DNA of 64,000 nucleotides, taken from NCBI GenBank assembly GCA_963788305.1, contig CAWBGK010000009.1, positions 71,631 through 135,630 on the forward strand, read 5' to 3'. The translations under genes and the position numbers were made by a program. This DNA is from UTCFX2 sp963788305 (GTDB lineage: Bacteria > Chloroflexota > Anaerolineae > Anaerolineales > UBA4823). The notes beneath the pieces were generated by a model. It was given only the letters and a program-made list of their open reading frames with translations. It ran no database searches and was not told the origin of the DNA. Positions 9,379-18,270 of the stretch are shown one piece after another. Each line of letters opens with the position of its first letter. The first letter of the stretch is position 1.

Positions 9379-10314
9379 TTACGCTGCTGCTGATTGATCA
9401 CTTCGACGGAACCACCGCTTCCACTCTTTTCCATCCCACACCACTAAAATTGGGGAAGCAATGAATATCGAAGAATAAGTACCACTGAGAAGTCCAACAA
9501 GAAGAATTGTGGCAAATTCGCGTAAAGTCACTCCACCAAAGAGTGCAAGCGCCAAAAGCATGAATTCTACAGTCATCAATTGAGTGTTAATTGACCGCTG
9601 GAGCGTCTGTACGATTGAATGATTCACCAGAGTTTCAAAATTTAGTCGTTTGAAAATCCCCGTATTCTCACGGATGCGATCAAAAACTACAACTTTATCC
9701 TGGACCGAGAAACCAATGACCGTAAGAAGTGCGGTTAAGAACATAGAGTCGATACTCCACCCCCATAAAACACTTCCTATGGCCGTGAGGCTGAAAACGA
9801 TCGCAACATCGTGAATCATCGCTATGATTGCACAGATACCATATCGAAACGCATGGGGTACACCTCGAAATGCGAATGTCATATAAATCGTTACGATTAT
9901 GGCCGCAACCGCAGCAGCCTGTGCGGCTCTAGCGGTGACTTCTCGACCAATCGTTGGTCCAACGCTATCGAACTTAAGAACAGTAACTTCCGAGTCAAAT
10001 TCATTACTCAGCTCGGAAACGATTGAACCGCGAACTGCTTCTTCAAGCACCGACGATCGAATAACATAGGATCCTTCGCTCGTCGTTTGCACCTGGACAT
10101 CTTCCACACCTAATCGGTCATAAAGTGAAATAATCTCCGCTTCGCTCGGGTTTGCGCTAGCGATTCGAACTTCCAACAGACTGCCACCTGTAAAATCGAT
10201 CGAAACTGGGAGCTTTCCCGCAGAGATCATGTATCCCAGTAATGCTAATCCAGGAATGATGATTAATAGAGAAAACAAGAAATAGTAGTATCTTTTACCA
10301 ATGATGTCTATCAT
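9379..10314 (-). CDS. secF: Protein translocase subunit SecF
   Basis: SecF forms with SecD an RND-like, ion-gradient-driven factor that pulls exported proteins off SecYEG. The ~311-residue product has the N-terminal helix after MIDIIGKRYYYF, the periplasmic P1 region with IDFTGGSLLEVR, and five further helices including VIGFSVQDKVVVFDRIREN, the family signature. The start at 10314 is preferred because AGAAGGG precedes it at proper spacing. An in-frame ATG at 10338 overlaps the secD end. secD lies directly upstream, so this is a standard secDF operon. Confidence 0.96.
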   Translation of the reverse strand: MIDIIGKRYYYFLFSLLIIIPGLALLGYMISAGKLPVSIDFTGGSLLEVRIASANPSEAEIISLYDRLGVEDVQVQTTSEGSYVIRSSVLEEAVRGSIVSELSNEFDSEVTVLKFDSVGPTIGREVTARAAQAAAVAAIIVTIYMTFAFRGVPHAFRYGICAIIAMIHDVAIVFSLTAIGSVLWGWSIDSMFLTALLTVIGFSVQDKVVVFDRIRENTGIFKRLNFETLVNHSIVQTLQRSINTQLMTVEFMLLALALFGGVTLREFATILLVGLLSGTYSSIFIASPILVVWDGKEWKRWFRRSDQSAAA

Positions 10315-10327
10315 TGTAATTTCCCTT

Positions 10328-11716
10328 CTAAATCCCAAACCACTTTGAGTAGTCTTTGGATTTGAAATAATTGGTCACCAATTCCATCAAAGCTCGCGTA
10401 ACTACGATAGCTGTGAAAAGGCTGACAACAACACCAATCATCAAAGTAATGGAGAAGCCTTTTACGATTGTTGCACCATAAGTACTTCCGAACCAGAAGA
10501 GGATGCCACAAGTAATCAATGTCGCAATATTTGAATCGCGTATGGATGGCCAGGCTCTACGCCAACCCAAATCAACGGATTGCCGAAGTGTTTTTCCAGA
10601 CCGCAATTCTTCTTTGAGCCGCTCAAAAATCAGGATATTCGCATCCAATGCGCTCCCTGTACTCAATAAAAATCCTGCAATTCCTGGAAGCGTAAGGGTA
10701 ATTGGAATAAATCGGAAAATCGCAAAGGTTCCCGCAGCGAATATCAAAATAGAGATACTCGCTAAGACACCAAGCAATCGGTAATAAATAATCATGAATA
10801 GGATTACAATCGTAAAACCTATCAACCCAGCTACCAGACTTTTTTGAAGGGATTCCATACCAAGTGTCGGGCCAACAGTCCGGATTTCGATTACTTTTAA
10901 CGGAATAGGCAGTGATCCATATCGAAGTTGGATCGCCAAGTTATTGGCTTCTTCTGCAGAAAAATCTCCACTGATCACACCTTGTCCGCTTGGAATTGCT
11001 GAATTGATCGTTGGAACTGAGATGACCTCTTTATCCACCACAATTGCGAGGACATCACCAATGTGTGCAGCCGTAAAATCCGAGAAAACCTTCGCACCAT
11101 CCGAGGCTAACTCAAATGCAACTTCATAGCCCCCGGTCTGCGGATTCGTTGAGACATTAACTGATTTTAAATCCGCACCTGTGAGGACAGTGGGAAACGT
11201 TTGAGTTGCGACAACAGATGATGTAATTTGAGATGTAGACGTAATTGTGCTGGTAAGCGCGCTTTCGGCAGGTCCAAGTTCTGTGTTAATCTTAGACCCA
11301 ATCAGCATGACGGATTGTTCCTGCGGAATTCCAGAAAAATCAACCAATTCAAGCAGGCCCGTTTGTTGAATTGTCGCAAGAGCTCTTTCCGGATCAGTTT
11401 CTCCGGGAAGCTCAACAACAATCCGTCTATCCCCGGCTTTTTGAACAAGAGCTTCTGTCAAGCCTAGTCCGTTGACACGATTTTCTACAATGCTGGTTGC
11501 TGCATCCATGGCACCAGCTTCAATTGGTGTTGACTCGGGTAGGTCTGCTTCCATCAGAGCCTGAACACCACCAACCAAATCCAATCCCAGGCGGGTGGCA
11601 ACATCTTTATTCAACCCCAAAAAATGGAAACCTGGGCTGTTTGGTATCACAATATAAATTGCGAGTGCTACCACAACAACGATCAAAATGATTAAATAAC
11701 TTAAACGTTGAGACAT
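10328..11716 (-). CDS. secD: Protein translocase subunit SecD
   Basis: This 462-residue partner of SecF opens with a helix (LIILIVVVVALAIYIVI), then LGLDLVGGVQALMEAD and GGDRR-type P1 subdomains (DRRIVVELPGETD). The large extracytoplasmic part contains the Ser/Thr-rich variable insert LTSTITSTSQITSS. The C-terminal six-helix block carries LTLPGIAGFLLSTGSALDANILIFERLKEE, in which the D-A-N-I-L-I-FER signature is diagnostic. The frame is intact and the length usual. It is first in the operon, with secF 13 bp downstream. Confidence 0.96.
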   Translation of the reverse strand: MSQRLSYLIILIVVVVALAIYIVIPNSPGFHFLGLNKDVATRLGLDLVGGVQALMEADLPESTPIEAGAMDAATSIVENRVNGLGLTEALVQKAGDRRIVVELPGETDPERALATIQQTGLLELVDFSGIPQEQSVMLIGSKINTELGPAESALTSTITSTSQITSSVVATQTFPTVLTGADLKSVNVSTNPQTGGYEVAFELASDGAKVFSDFTAAHIGDVLAIVVDKEVISVPTINSAIPSGQGVISGDFSAEEANNLAIQLRYGSLPIPLKVIEIRTVGPTLGMESLQKSLVAGLIGFTIVILFMIIYYRLLGVLASISILIFAAGTFAIFRFIPITLTLPGIAGFLLSTGSALDANILIFERLKEELRSGKTLRQSVDLGWRRAWPSIRDSNIATLITCGILFWFGSTYGATIVKGFSITLMIGVVVSLFTAIVVTRALMELVTNYFKSKDYSKWFGI

Positions 11717-11747
11717 TCCAACAGCGTCCTCCTAATCCAAACAAATA

Positions 11748-11762
11748 CCAGCCGAAGGCTGG
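11748..11762 (-). terminator. Weak hairpin between P-loop gene and secD
   Basis: CCAGCC-gaa-GGCTGG forms a short 6-bp stem. Read on the minus strand it is followed by TATTTGTTTGG. It could be a weak terminator for the upstream minus-strand genes before secD. The U tract is interrupted, so confidence is low. Confidence 0.35.
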
Positions 11763-11806
11763 CAAACCGAAGGGAGATTATACCCCTGAAATTCTATATT
11801 GTCCAA

Positions 11807-12169
11807 TTATCCAGGTTTTCTTGAAATAGATTGCAGAAATTTCAACACTAGGTTTAAAACTTCGTCAATTGAGCAGATATCCGTGTCAATGTTCAGATCA
11901 GCATGCTGTCTGGCGTGCCGAAGACGGAATATTTGCTCCTCGTATTCTTTCCGAGTCCAATCAAGGTTCTTTCTTGAAATTGAGAGAGGGTAAGATACGT
12001 GAAGATAGATCAAGACATCAGGTTTCGAGATTTTCTTCCACATATCGGGCACATAAGAATGCTCCTGGGCTATGTGGCGGATATCGTATTCTTTTAACTC
12101 CGAGGCTGCAGATAGGGTAGATTTCCCGGATGCACAAGGTCCTACAATACCAACGCGGAGCTTTTTCAT
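11807..12169 (-). CDS. Small P-loop NTPase, unknown substrate
   Basis: This 120-residue protein has an N-terminal beta strand and Walker A motif VGIVGPCASGKSTL (residues ~6-19). A kinase-like body follows, with DVLIYLHVSYPLSISRKN as the probable Walker-B strand and lid region, and a conserved-looking RKEYEEQIFRLRHARQHAD helix. It resembles small nucleotide or uridine/adenylate kinase-like NTPases, but I cannot assign a substrate. It lies 28 bp after the PP2C-type phosphatase on the same strand, suggesting cotranscription. Confidence 0.7.
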   Translation of the reverse strand: MKKLRVGIVGPCASGKSTLSAASELKEYDIRHIAQEHSYVPDMWKKISKPDVLIYLHVSYPLSISRKNLDWTRKEYEEQIFRLRHARQHADLNIDTDICSIDEVLNLVLKFLQSISRKPG

Positions 12170-12197
12170 TGGCTTAGAATTTAAATATTTTAGTATT

Positions 12198-12908
12198 TCA
12201 GCTGTTCAGGGGAAAACGTACATTCATGCGGCGAACAGAATCTCCGCTGTATTCAGTGACATTAATGACTACGACAGAAATATCATCCACAGGTCTTTCA
12301 TCATCCAACCTCACCGCTTCCCGTAAAAGTGAATCAGCAATCCAATCGGGCGATGGGTTGTCCTCATCTATCAACAACTGTTGGAATGATCCTGGGATGT
12401 CCATCGGATGACCCGAGCGTTCCCCCGCATGACTTAGACCGTCGGTAAAGGCAACCACATAAAGTCCTGGCTCAAGATCAATCTCAGATATCACTGGACG
12501 GGTATCCCTATAGATGCCAACCGGCTGGCTTGGTTCATCCAGCAGACTGATTTCTGAATGCGACGAAATCAATACAGGCGCCGGATTATTCCTTGTGATC
12601 ACCAGGGTGCGTGTCTGCTGGTCAATCGAGAGGATATTCAGTGTCGCTGAAACTTTCCCGCCGCGCTCTGTATAAAGTGTGTCAGAAGCAGCGCGAGCAG
12701 CTGCGCCATCTCTAACTCCATCCGCTAATAATGAGATGACCTTCCTAACTACCAATGTTGAAATCGTCTTTGCACCTTTTCCGGAGCTTTGGCCGTCAAC
12801 CATTACCACAGAAATTCCACCATTAGGTCGCTCGACCACTTCAACAGTGTCACCACTGGAGGAGACAGCATATTTTTTAGTCTTAGAGACAGATATTTGC
12901 ATCTCCAT
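12198..12908 (-). CDS. PP2C/SpoIIE-type serine phosphatase
   Basis: This 236-residue protein consists almost entirely of a SpoIIE-like PP2C domain, which removes phosphate from Ser/Thr of regulatory proteins with the help of Mn or Mg. Metal-binding aspartates are visible in VVMVDGQSSGKGAKT, FTDGLSHAGE and the C-terminal PVDDISVVVINV. No sensor or receiver domain precedes it, unlike RsbU or SpoIIE, and no anti-sigma factor or antagonist gene is adjacent, so its partner is unknown. An in-frame ATG at 12902 is an alternative start. It lies between rlmN and the P-loop gene on the same strand. Confidence 0.8.
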   Translation of the reverse strand: MEMQISVSKTKKYAVSSSGDTVEVVERPNGGISVVMVDGQSSGKGAKTISTLVVRKVISLLADGVRDGAAARAASDTLYTERGGKVSATLNILSIDQQTRTLVITRNNPAPVLISSHSEISLLDEPSQPVGIYRDTRPVISEIDLEPGLYVVAFTDGLSHAGERSGHPMDIPGSFQQLLIDEDNPSPDWIADSLLREAVRLDDERPVDDISVVVINVTEYSGDSVRRMNVRFPLNS

Positions 12909-12951
12909 AATTTATAATTTTACATCAAAAACTTTCGGATTTTTGCATAAA

Positions 12952-14010
12952 TCATTTCACGGCGAGCTGACCACACCCCGCCTGGATATCTATTCCTCTT
13001 CTGGTTCGAACTGTACAAGGAATGCCGTACCGTTCAAGAATGGCTTGAAATTCGTAAGCTTTCTTTCTTGATGATGCTTTACCGGGATATTTTTCAGTTG
13101 GGTTGAGTGGGATCACATTCACATGGCACATTGAAACTCCCCCAAAGATAAAGGGTTTCATCAGCTGAGCCAAAGCAGCTGCCTGATCAATCCCATCATT
13201 GACACCTTCTATTAGGGCCCATTCAAAAGAAATTCGACGGTTGGTTAATTCGACATATTTCTGGCATGCAGTCATTAATATCTTGATCGGATACTTGCGA
13301 TTAATTGGAAGCAAGGTATTTCGCAATCCATCGCTGGCAGCATGAAGGGAGATTGCAAGGTTCACCTGCCGTTTCTCTCGGGCAAACCGTTCGATCATAG
13401 GTACTAAACCCACTGTCGAAATTGTGAACCGACGAGCACCAAAATCAAAACCGTGTGGATCGTTAAGACGGTCGATTGCATTCATCGTTGAATTGTAATT
13501 ATGAAAAGGTTCACCCATTCCCATCAGGACAATATTTGTAATGCGTTCTCCGGATTGCTGCAACAGCCTGGAATAATAGATCACTTGCTCTACAATTTCC
13601 CCGCCAGTCAGGTTCTTGCGAAATCCCATTTGACCCGTTGCGCAAAACACACAGCCCATTGCACATCCTGCCTGACTCGAAATGCAAATCGTCCTGCGAT
13701 TACGGTACCTCATCAAGACCGCTTCAATCGCAAATTCTTCGGACAATCGAAAAAGGGTCTTAGTTGTCTCGCCGTCCTCAGAAGCTATCCATTTGATCGG
13801 CTCAAGATGACGAATATCATAACGGTCAGCTAACTGTGCTCGTAAGGATGCGGGTAAAGTGCTGAACTCATCAAATGAAGACCATAGGTTAATATATAAG
13901 CCTTGCCAGATTTGTTTTACCCGATACTCTGGCTGACCAAGTTCCTTCAGATCTTCGGTCAGATCGGCGACATCAAGATCATAAATCAGCTTTCGATTTG
14001 GGTTGCTCAT
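12952..14010 (-). CDS. rlmN: Dual-specificity 23S rRNA/tRNA adenine-C2 methyltransferase RlmN
   Basis: RlmN is a radical SAM enzyme that methylates C2 of A2503 in 23S rRNA and A37 in some tRNAs. The 352-residue sequence has the N-terminal HhH-like region (YRVKQIWQGLY), the iron-sulfur CxxxCxxC motif in GCAMGCVFCATGQMGF, and GMGEPFHNY. Downstream, the mechanistic C-terminal Cys lies in GIDIQAGCGQL. The length is typical. Its ATG overlaps the stop of the upstream HAD gene by 4 bp (14007-14010), indicating translational coupling. Confidence 0.96.
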   Translation of the reverse strand: MSNPNRKLIYDLDVADLTEDLKELGQPEYRVKQIWQGLYINLWSSFDEFSTLPASLRAQLADRYDIRHLEPIKWIASEDGETTKTLFRLSEEFAIEAVLMRYRNRRTICISSQAGCAMGCVFCATGQMGFRKNLTGGEIVEQVIYYSRLLQQSGERITNIVLMGMGEPFHNYNSTMNAIDRLNDPHGFDFGARRFTISTVGLVPMIERFAREKRQVNLAISLHAASDGLRNTLLPINRKYPIKILMTACQKYVELTNRRISFEWALIEGVNDGIDQAAALAQLMKPFIFGGVSMCHVNVIPLNPTEKYPGKASSRKKAYEFQAILERYGIPCTVRTRRGIDIQAGCGQLAVK

Positions 14011-14792
14011 AATTTCTTTATCAGTGTCGTAAGATCCTGTTCAATAAAATCGGGTGCGGGAAGCCACGAATATGCAGCTTCCATTGTCGTCACGCCGCTC
14101 AGCACGACTCCAGTTTTACACCCGGCTTTTTGTCCACCCGCAATATCGGTTTCAAGACGGTCACCCACTGTAAGAGTCTCGTGGGGAAGAACACCTAATC
14201 GTTCAAACGCGACTTGAAACATTTCGGATTCGGGTTTCCCCATGATGTGGGGCTCAGTCTCGGATGCTGCGACAACCGCTGCAAGGATTGAGCCTGCACC
14301 AGGCATCAAACCCTCTGGTGTGGGATAAGTTCGGTCGGGATTGGTGCCGATGAACATTGCTCCCGATCTAATCAAAGCAGCTGCGTTTCCCAACTTCTCA
14401 TAATTTATTTTTCTATCCATGCCGACGATCACTGCAAGGACATCCCGTTCTGAAATATAAAATCCTTGATTTTCAAGCGTTTCAATGAGACCAAGTTCGC
14501 CAACAACATAAACCGGACCTCCGCCAGGAAAGTGCCGGCTCAGGAATTGTGCAGTTGCATCCGCTGAATTGACAATCTGGAGGACATCCAACTTAACTCC
14601 CAGCTCAAGCAATTTATCCTGATTTGCCCTGGCAGATCGAGTCGCGTTATTTGTCGCAAGGCAAACACGCAAATCCTTTCGATCGATCTCTTTGAAAATC
14701 CACGGTAAATCACCGATGGGTTGATTATCCCGCCATAAGACACCATCCATATCCAGAATAATTGCTTTTATCGCCGGGTTTCTTGATGTCAT
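14007..14792 (-). CDS. HAD-family phosphatase, NagD/PGP-like (IIA)
   Basis: This 261-residue haloacid-dehalogenase hydrolase dephosphorylates small phosphometabolites in the NagD or phosphoglycolate-phosphatase subclass. Motif I is ILDMDGVLWRDNQPI, motif II lies in LATNNATRS, motif III Lys in MGKPESEMF, and motif IV is VGDRLETDIAGG. A C2-type cap separates motifs II and III. The specific substrate cannot be read from sequence. The start is well supported by TAGGAGGATAC just before the ATG. The gene overlaps rlmN by 4 bp and lies downstream of clpP beyond a hairpin. Confidence 0.9.
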   Translation of the reverse strand: MTSRNPAIKAIILDMDGVLWRDNQPIGDLPWIFKEIDRKDLRVCLATNNATRSARANQDKLLELGVKLDVLQIVNSADATAQFLSRHFPGGGPVYVVGELGLIETLENQGFYISERDVLAVIVGMDRKINYEKLGNAAALIRSGAMFIGTNPDRTYPTPEGLMPGAGSILAAVVAASETEPHIMGKPESEMFQVAFERLGVLPHETLTVGDRLETDIAGGQKAGCKTGVVLSGVTTMEAAYSWLPAPDFIEQDLTTLIKKL

Positions 14793-14808
14793 GTATCCTC
14801 CTAAGAAA

Positions 14809-14842
14809 TTGCGAGTCGTGCATTAGAAAACACGACTCGCAA
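14809..14842 (-). terminator. Perfect hairpin between clpP and HAD gene
   Basis: TTGCGAGTCGTG (14809-14820) pairs perfectly with CACGACTCGCAA (14831-14842), giving a 12-bp stem and 10-nt loop. On the minus strand it follows the clpP stop and is followed by TTTCTTAGGAGG, so it is a terminator or attenuator with a short U tract set directly before the HAD ribosome-binding site. It may lower expression of the downstream HAD-rlmN genes relative to clpP. Confidence 0.65.
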
Positions 14843-14863
14843 GCAAATCACCTATGTATTCAA

Positions 14864-15484
14864 CTACGGTTTATTAATAGTCAGCTTTGCTTCTGGGATT
14901 TCCATTACATTATCAACAAGCCCATATTCCACTGCACCTTTCGCATCCAAATAGAAGTCACGGTTTGTATCGTGGTCTATCGTCTCGATTGACTTGCCTG
15001 TATGCCTGGCCAGGATGTCTGTTAATTGTTCCTTCAGACGCAAGATTTCGCGTGCCTGGATTTCGATATCCGATGCTTGCCCTTGAGCGCCACCCAGGGG
15101 CTGGTGCATATGGATCGTAGCGTTCGGAAGCGCATACCGTTCACCTTTTGTCCCGGCAGTTAAAAGAACCGTCCCAAAAGATGCGGTCATCCCAACAGCC
15201 AACGTTCGAATGGGATTCGGAATCATCTGCATGGTGTCATATATAGCCATGCCTGCATAAACCTGTCCGCCTGGGGAGTTTATATACATCTGAATTGGCG
15301 ATTCAGGATCCTCACTGCTCAGGAAAAGAAGCTGAGCAACTGTTACATTTGCTACCTGATCATTGATTGGTGTGCCAAGGAAGACAATCCTGTTCCTCAG
15401 CAGAAGTGAATAAATATCATATGCCCTTTCGCCGCGCGCGGTGGTCTCAATCACCATCGGGATCAGGGACTCGGGGTTCATCAT
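14864..15484 (-). CDS. clpP: ATP-dependent Clp protease proteolytic subunit
   Basis: ClpP is a tetradecameric serine protease that degrades substrates fed by ClpX, ClpA or ClpC. The 206-residue sequence shows the nucleophile Ser in VGMTASFGTVLLTAG, the His in IHMHQPLGGAQGQ, and the Asp in DHDTNRDFYLDAKGA. The oxyanion loop SPGGQVYAGMAIYDTM is intact. The Ser motif GMTASFG differs slightly from the common GQAASMG. AGGAGGAAAAA precedes the ATG. It lies 37 bp after tig, the classic tig-clpP pairing, but clpX does not follow. Confidence 0.96.
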   Translation of the reverse strand: MMNPESLIPMVIETTARGERAYDIYSLLLRNRIVFLGTPINDQVANVTVAQLLFLSSEDPESPIQMYINSPGGQVYAGMAIYDTMQMIPNPIRTLAVGMTASFGTVLLTAGTKGERYALPNATIHMHQPLGGAQGQASDIEIQAREILRLKEQLTDILARHTGKSIETIDHDTNRDFYLDAKGAVEYGLVDNVMEIPEAKLTINKP

Positions 15485-15521
15485 TTTTTCCTCCTGAAAT
15501 AAGTTACGGATAAATCTTGTG

Positions 15522-16952
15522 CTAAGCTTCGATTACTTCTGTTGTACCTGGCTTTTCTTCAGCCATCTCCAGGCTGGTCGATTCTATCTTGGCGTCTGAA
15601 TTCTCGGGCGTTTCATTTTCCTCCATCTCAGGCGTTTCCATTCTTCCACGGGCGTAATCACGCAGCCTTTGAATGGATTTTCGCGTGAGAAGGTCGACAA
15701 GCACATTATTAACGATGTTGTTCTGGACATCAGACTTATTGAGCTTACGGGATTCCTTCTCTGGAAGAACCCGCTGCAAATACTGCAACGTGCTGCCGGC
15801 TTCGGACTCTAACTCTTCGCGCTCAACCTGGATTTTCTCAGTGTTGCCAAGCTCAAAAAGAAACAGATTTCTCTTTAACCTTTTTTCTGCAGCTGGTTTG
15901 ACTTCCTCACGCAATGCCGCCTCATCCATTTTGCGAGACTTCAGGTAAATACTCATATCTTGACCCTGACGTTCGATCTGATCATTCAGGTTATTTATGA
16001 CCTGGTCAATCTCATCTTCCAACATCTGGGATGCGAACTTGAATTCAGATTGTTCAACCGCCAGATCAATGATTTCGTTATCATAGGTCTCATTGAAGAC
16101 ATCCTCAGCCTGCATTTCAAGCCTGGTCCTGACGTCTATTCTCAAAGCATCCAGGTTTTCAAAATCACCGATCGAAATCGCAAAGGCATCATCCAATTCC
16201 GGAAGCGTTCTGGATTTAACATTTTCAATTTCAAAATCGAAATGAGCAGGAGCGTTTCTCATGTTTTCGCTGGCATAATCCTCTGGGAATACATAATCGA
16301 CACTGCCAGAAGCACCTGCAGATTTTCCAATCAACAATTGCGAAAAACCACGATATGGCCACTCGTGATCGTCGTCAAGTCGAATGATGAGCGGGTAGGA
16401 CCGCTCTTCGACTAATGGCCGTTCCTGTTCTTCCACAAGAATCGTCCCATTCAAATGAACTGAAACAACATCTCCTTCTTCAGCAGGGCGGTCAACTGGC
16501 TCGATAATTGCCTGGCGCTCACGAAGCGAGTTTAGAGTATCCTGGATGTCATCTACACTAACGGGTGTTGGCTCGTAAGGCTTGCGTATAGATTTATAAT
16601 CTCCAAGGGTTACTTCTGCATCCAGAGGAACCACAAACTCAAGCGTTAGAGGTTCCATCTCGGCTACATTTTCAAGTCGTCCGGGGCCGTATGGTTTGAT
16701 TTTAGCTTCCTCGATGACTTCGGGGTAAATCGTTTCAACAAGCAATTCCAATGCTTCTTCAAAGATTGCTGCCTCGCCCACAGTTCGCTGAATGACAGGG
16801 TAGGGGGCTTTCCCAGGGCGAAAACCCGGTATCTTAATCCGGCGGGCAAGTTTTGATGCAGCCCTGCGTTTCATCTCATCCAGTCTTTCATCCTCGATTT
16901 CAGCGGTGATCTTAACTTCGTGGTTTTCCAGGGGTTGTGTTTCGATTTTCAA
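15522..16952 (-). CDS. tig: Trigger factor
   Basis: This ribosome-bound chaperone meets nascent chains. The 476-residue protein has the N-terminal ribosome-binding domain with the signature region IKIPGFRPGKAPYPVIQRTVG (G-F-R-x-G-K-A-P), a middle FKBP-like domain (EGDVVSVHLNGTILVEEQ) and a helical C-terminal arm. The C-terminus is extended by an acidic low-complexity tail (EENETPENSDAKIES). Upstream is an extended -10 promoter with a hairpin at the predicted 5' end of the mRNA. clpP follows in the same unit. Confidence 0.95.
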   Translation of the reverse strand: MKIETQPLENHEVKITAEIEDERLDEMKRRAASKLARRIKIPGFRPGKAPYPVIQRTVGEAAIFEEALELLVETIYPEVIEEAKIKPYGPGRLENVAEMEPLTLEFVVPLDAEVTLGDYKSIRKPYEPTPVSVDDIQDTLNSLRERQAIIEPVDRPAEEGDVVSVHLNGTILVEEQERPLVEERSYPLIIRLDDDHEWPYRGFSQLLIGKSAGASGSVDYVFPEDYASENMRNAPAHFDFEIENVKSRTLPELDDAFAISIGDFENLDALRIDVRTRLEMQAEDVFNETYDNEIIDLAVEQSEFKFASQMLEDEIDQVINNLNDQIERQGQDMSIYLKSRKMDEAALREEVKPAAEKRLKRNLFLFELGNTEKIQVEREELESEAGSTLQYLQRVLPEKESRKLNKSDVQNNIVNNVLVDLLTRKSIQRLRDYARGRMETPEMEENETPENSDAKIESTSLEMAEEKPGTTEVIEA

Positions 16953-16986
16953 GGCAGTTTCCTTTATAGCGTAATATTAATGAATA

Positions 16987-17004
16987 CGGCGGAATAATCC
17001 GCCG
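16987..17004 (-). repeat. Hairpin CGGCGGA/TCCGCCG upstream of tig
   Basis: A 7-bp GC-only-centred stem with a 4-nt ATAA loop lies immediately downstream of the predicted tig -10. It would therefore sit at the very 5' end of the tig mRNA, where it could stabilise the message. It could alternatively end transcription from the upstream xylanase gene, because AT-rich sequence follows it. Confidence 0.5.
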
Positions 17005-17005
17005 C

Positions 17006-17014
17006 ATTATAACA
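17006..17014 (-). promoter_or_regulatory. Extended -10 promoter of tig-clpP
   Basis: On the minus strand the sequence is TGTTATAAT, a perfect TGN-TATAAT extended -10, 54 bp before the tig ATG. No convincing -35 is seen. Confidence 0.55.
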
Positions 17015-17084
17015 TGCGTTCATCAGTTGAATTATAAGATGAATATATAAATAATGGGGAGATGGGAGCCGGATTTGTACGTCT

Positions 17085-18270
17085 CTACCTCCCTTTAAGT
17101 GCGGAATGGAGAGCCCAGTAGGCAGGTTTGGGTTGGCTGTTAAGATCAAAGAGGAGGGGGATGTCAGGATTCCCAGTGTATCCGGGAATCCATGATTCCC
17201 GGTCAGTCAGTCCCCACGTAAGAAATGCCTTGCAGTTTGTTATTGCAAGGCAGCTAATCATCGCCTGACGGTAAATCTCTGCTTGGGCATCCAGCTTATT
17301 TTCAAGACTCTCGTGGCTGTATTGTGTCCGTACATCCATCTCCGTGATATGGACATCCAAACCAAGCTCAGCCAGACGCTTCATGTTAGCTGCCAATTCA
17401 TCGTGAGCTGGTGGTCCATCAAGCCAAACATGCATCTGAAAACCGACCGCGTCGATTGGGACCCCACTGTCTTTCAGATTTTTTACCAGATTGTAGATTG
17501 CCTGAGATTTTTCATTCAATCCTTCACCTTCGTGGTCATTGTAGACCAAAATAGCGTCCGGATCGGCTTCATGCGCCCAGTGAAAGGCCAGAGCGATGTA
17601 CTCCGGTCCTATGACTCGCAGCCAGTGTGTATTCCACAAGGCGCCATCGGTTCCGATTGCTTCATTGACAACATCCCAAGCCCATACCTTGCCGCGATAG
17701 CGTCCGACCACCGTTTGGATGTGGTCTCGCAGGATTTGCTTCCACTCCTTTTTTGAGAAATGACCTTCCGTGACCCAGGCTGGATTCTGCATATCCCAGA
17801 CAAGGACGTGTCCATAAACAAGCATGTCATTTTCCTTGGCAAACGCCACAATTTGATCGCTCCTGGAGAAATCATACCGATTACGCTCTGGATGGATAAA
17901 TTCCCATTTCATTACATTCTCAACCGCCAACATGTTGAACTCACGAACGAGTAGGTCGGTGTATCCCGGTCGATTCCAAAAGCTCGGATCTGTAGCGGCA
18001 CCTATGGCCAGCCCACGCTGGTCAGCAAGCAGGCGCAGTGAAATGACCGGGGTGGGAGAAGGCGTTATGGGTAGGAACCAGAGTCGAAGTTGGCGCCGGT
18101 GTTGAGGTTGGTGTTCTTGTTGGAGTAAAGAAAAGCGTAGGCGAGAGATATCTTGTAGGTGTATCGTACAAGACGCCAGAAGTCGGCGCCTCTGACTTAT
18201 TTGAAAGCACTGGGGTACATGCACCGATCCATATCATAATGGTCATCAACATTAAAAGAGGTAGTTTCAT
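17085..18270 (-). CDS. GH10 endo-1,4-beta-xylanase lipoprotein, frameshifted
   Basis: This secreted xylan-degrading enzyme is predicted to be lipid-anchored. The start MKLPLLMLMTIMIWIGAC is a lipoprotein signal with lipobox WIGAC, followed by a Thr/Pro/Ser linker (TPTRTPTSTPAPTS). The GH10 catalytic barrel then runs from LRLLADQRGLAIG. The acid/base Glu is in WDVVNEAIG and the nucleophile Glu in HITEMDVRT. VYGHVLVWD and WGLTDRESW are further GH10 motifs. Linker and barrel are in different frames. Removing one C of a CCC run near 18070 joins them, giving ~394 residues. The start overlaps the upstream methyltransferase stop by 4 bp. Confidence 0.9.
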
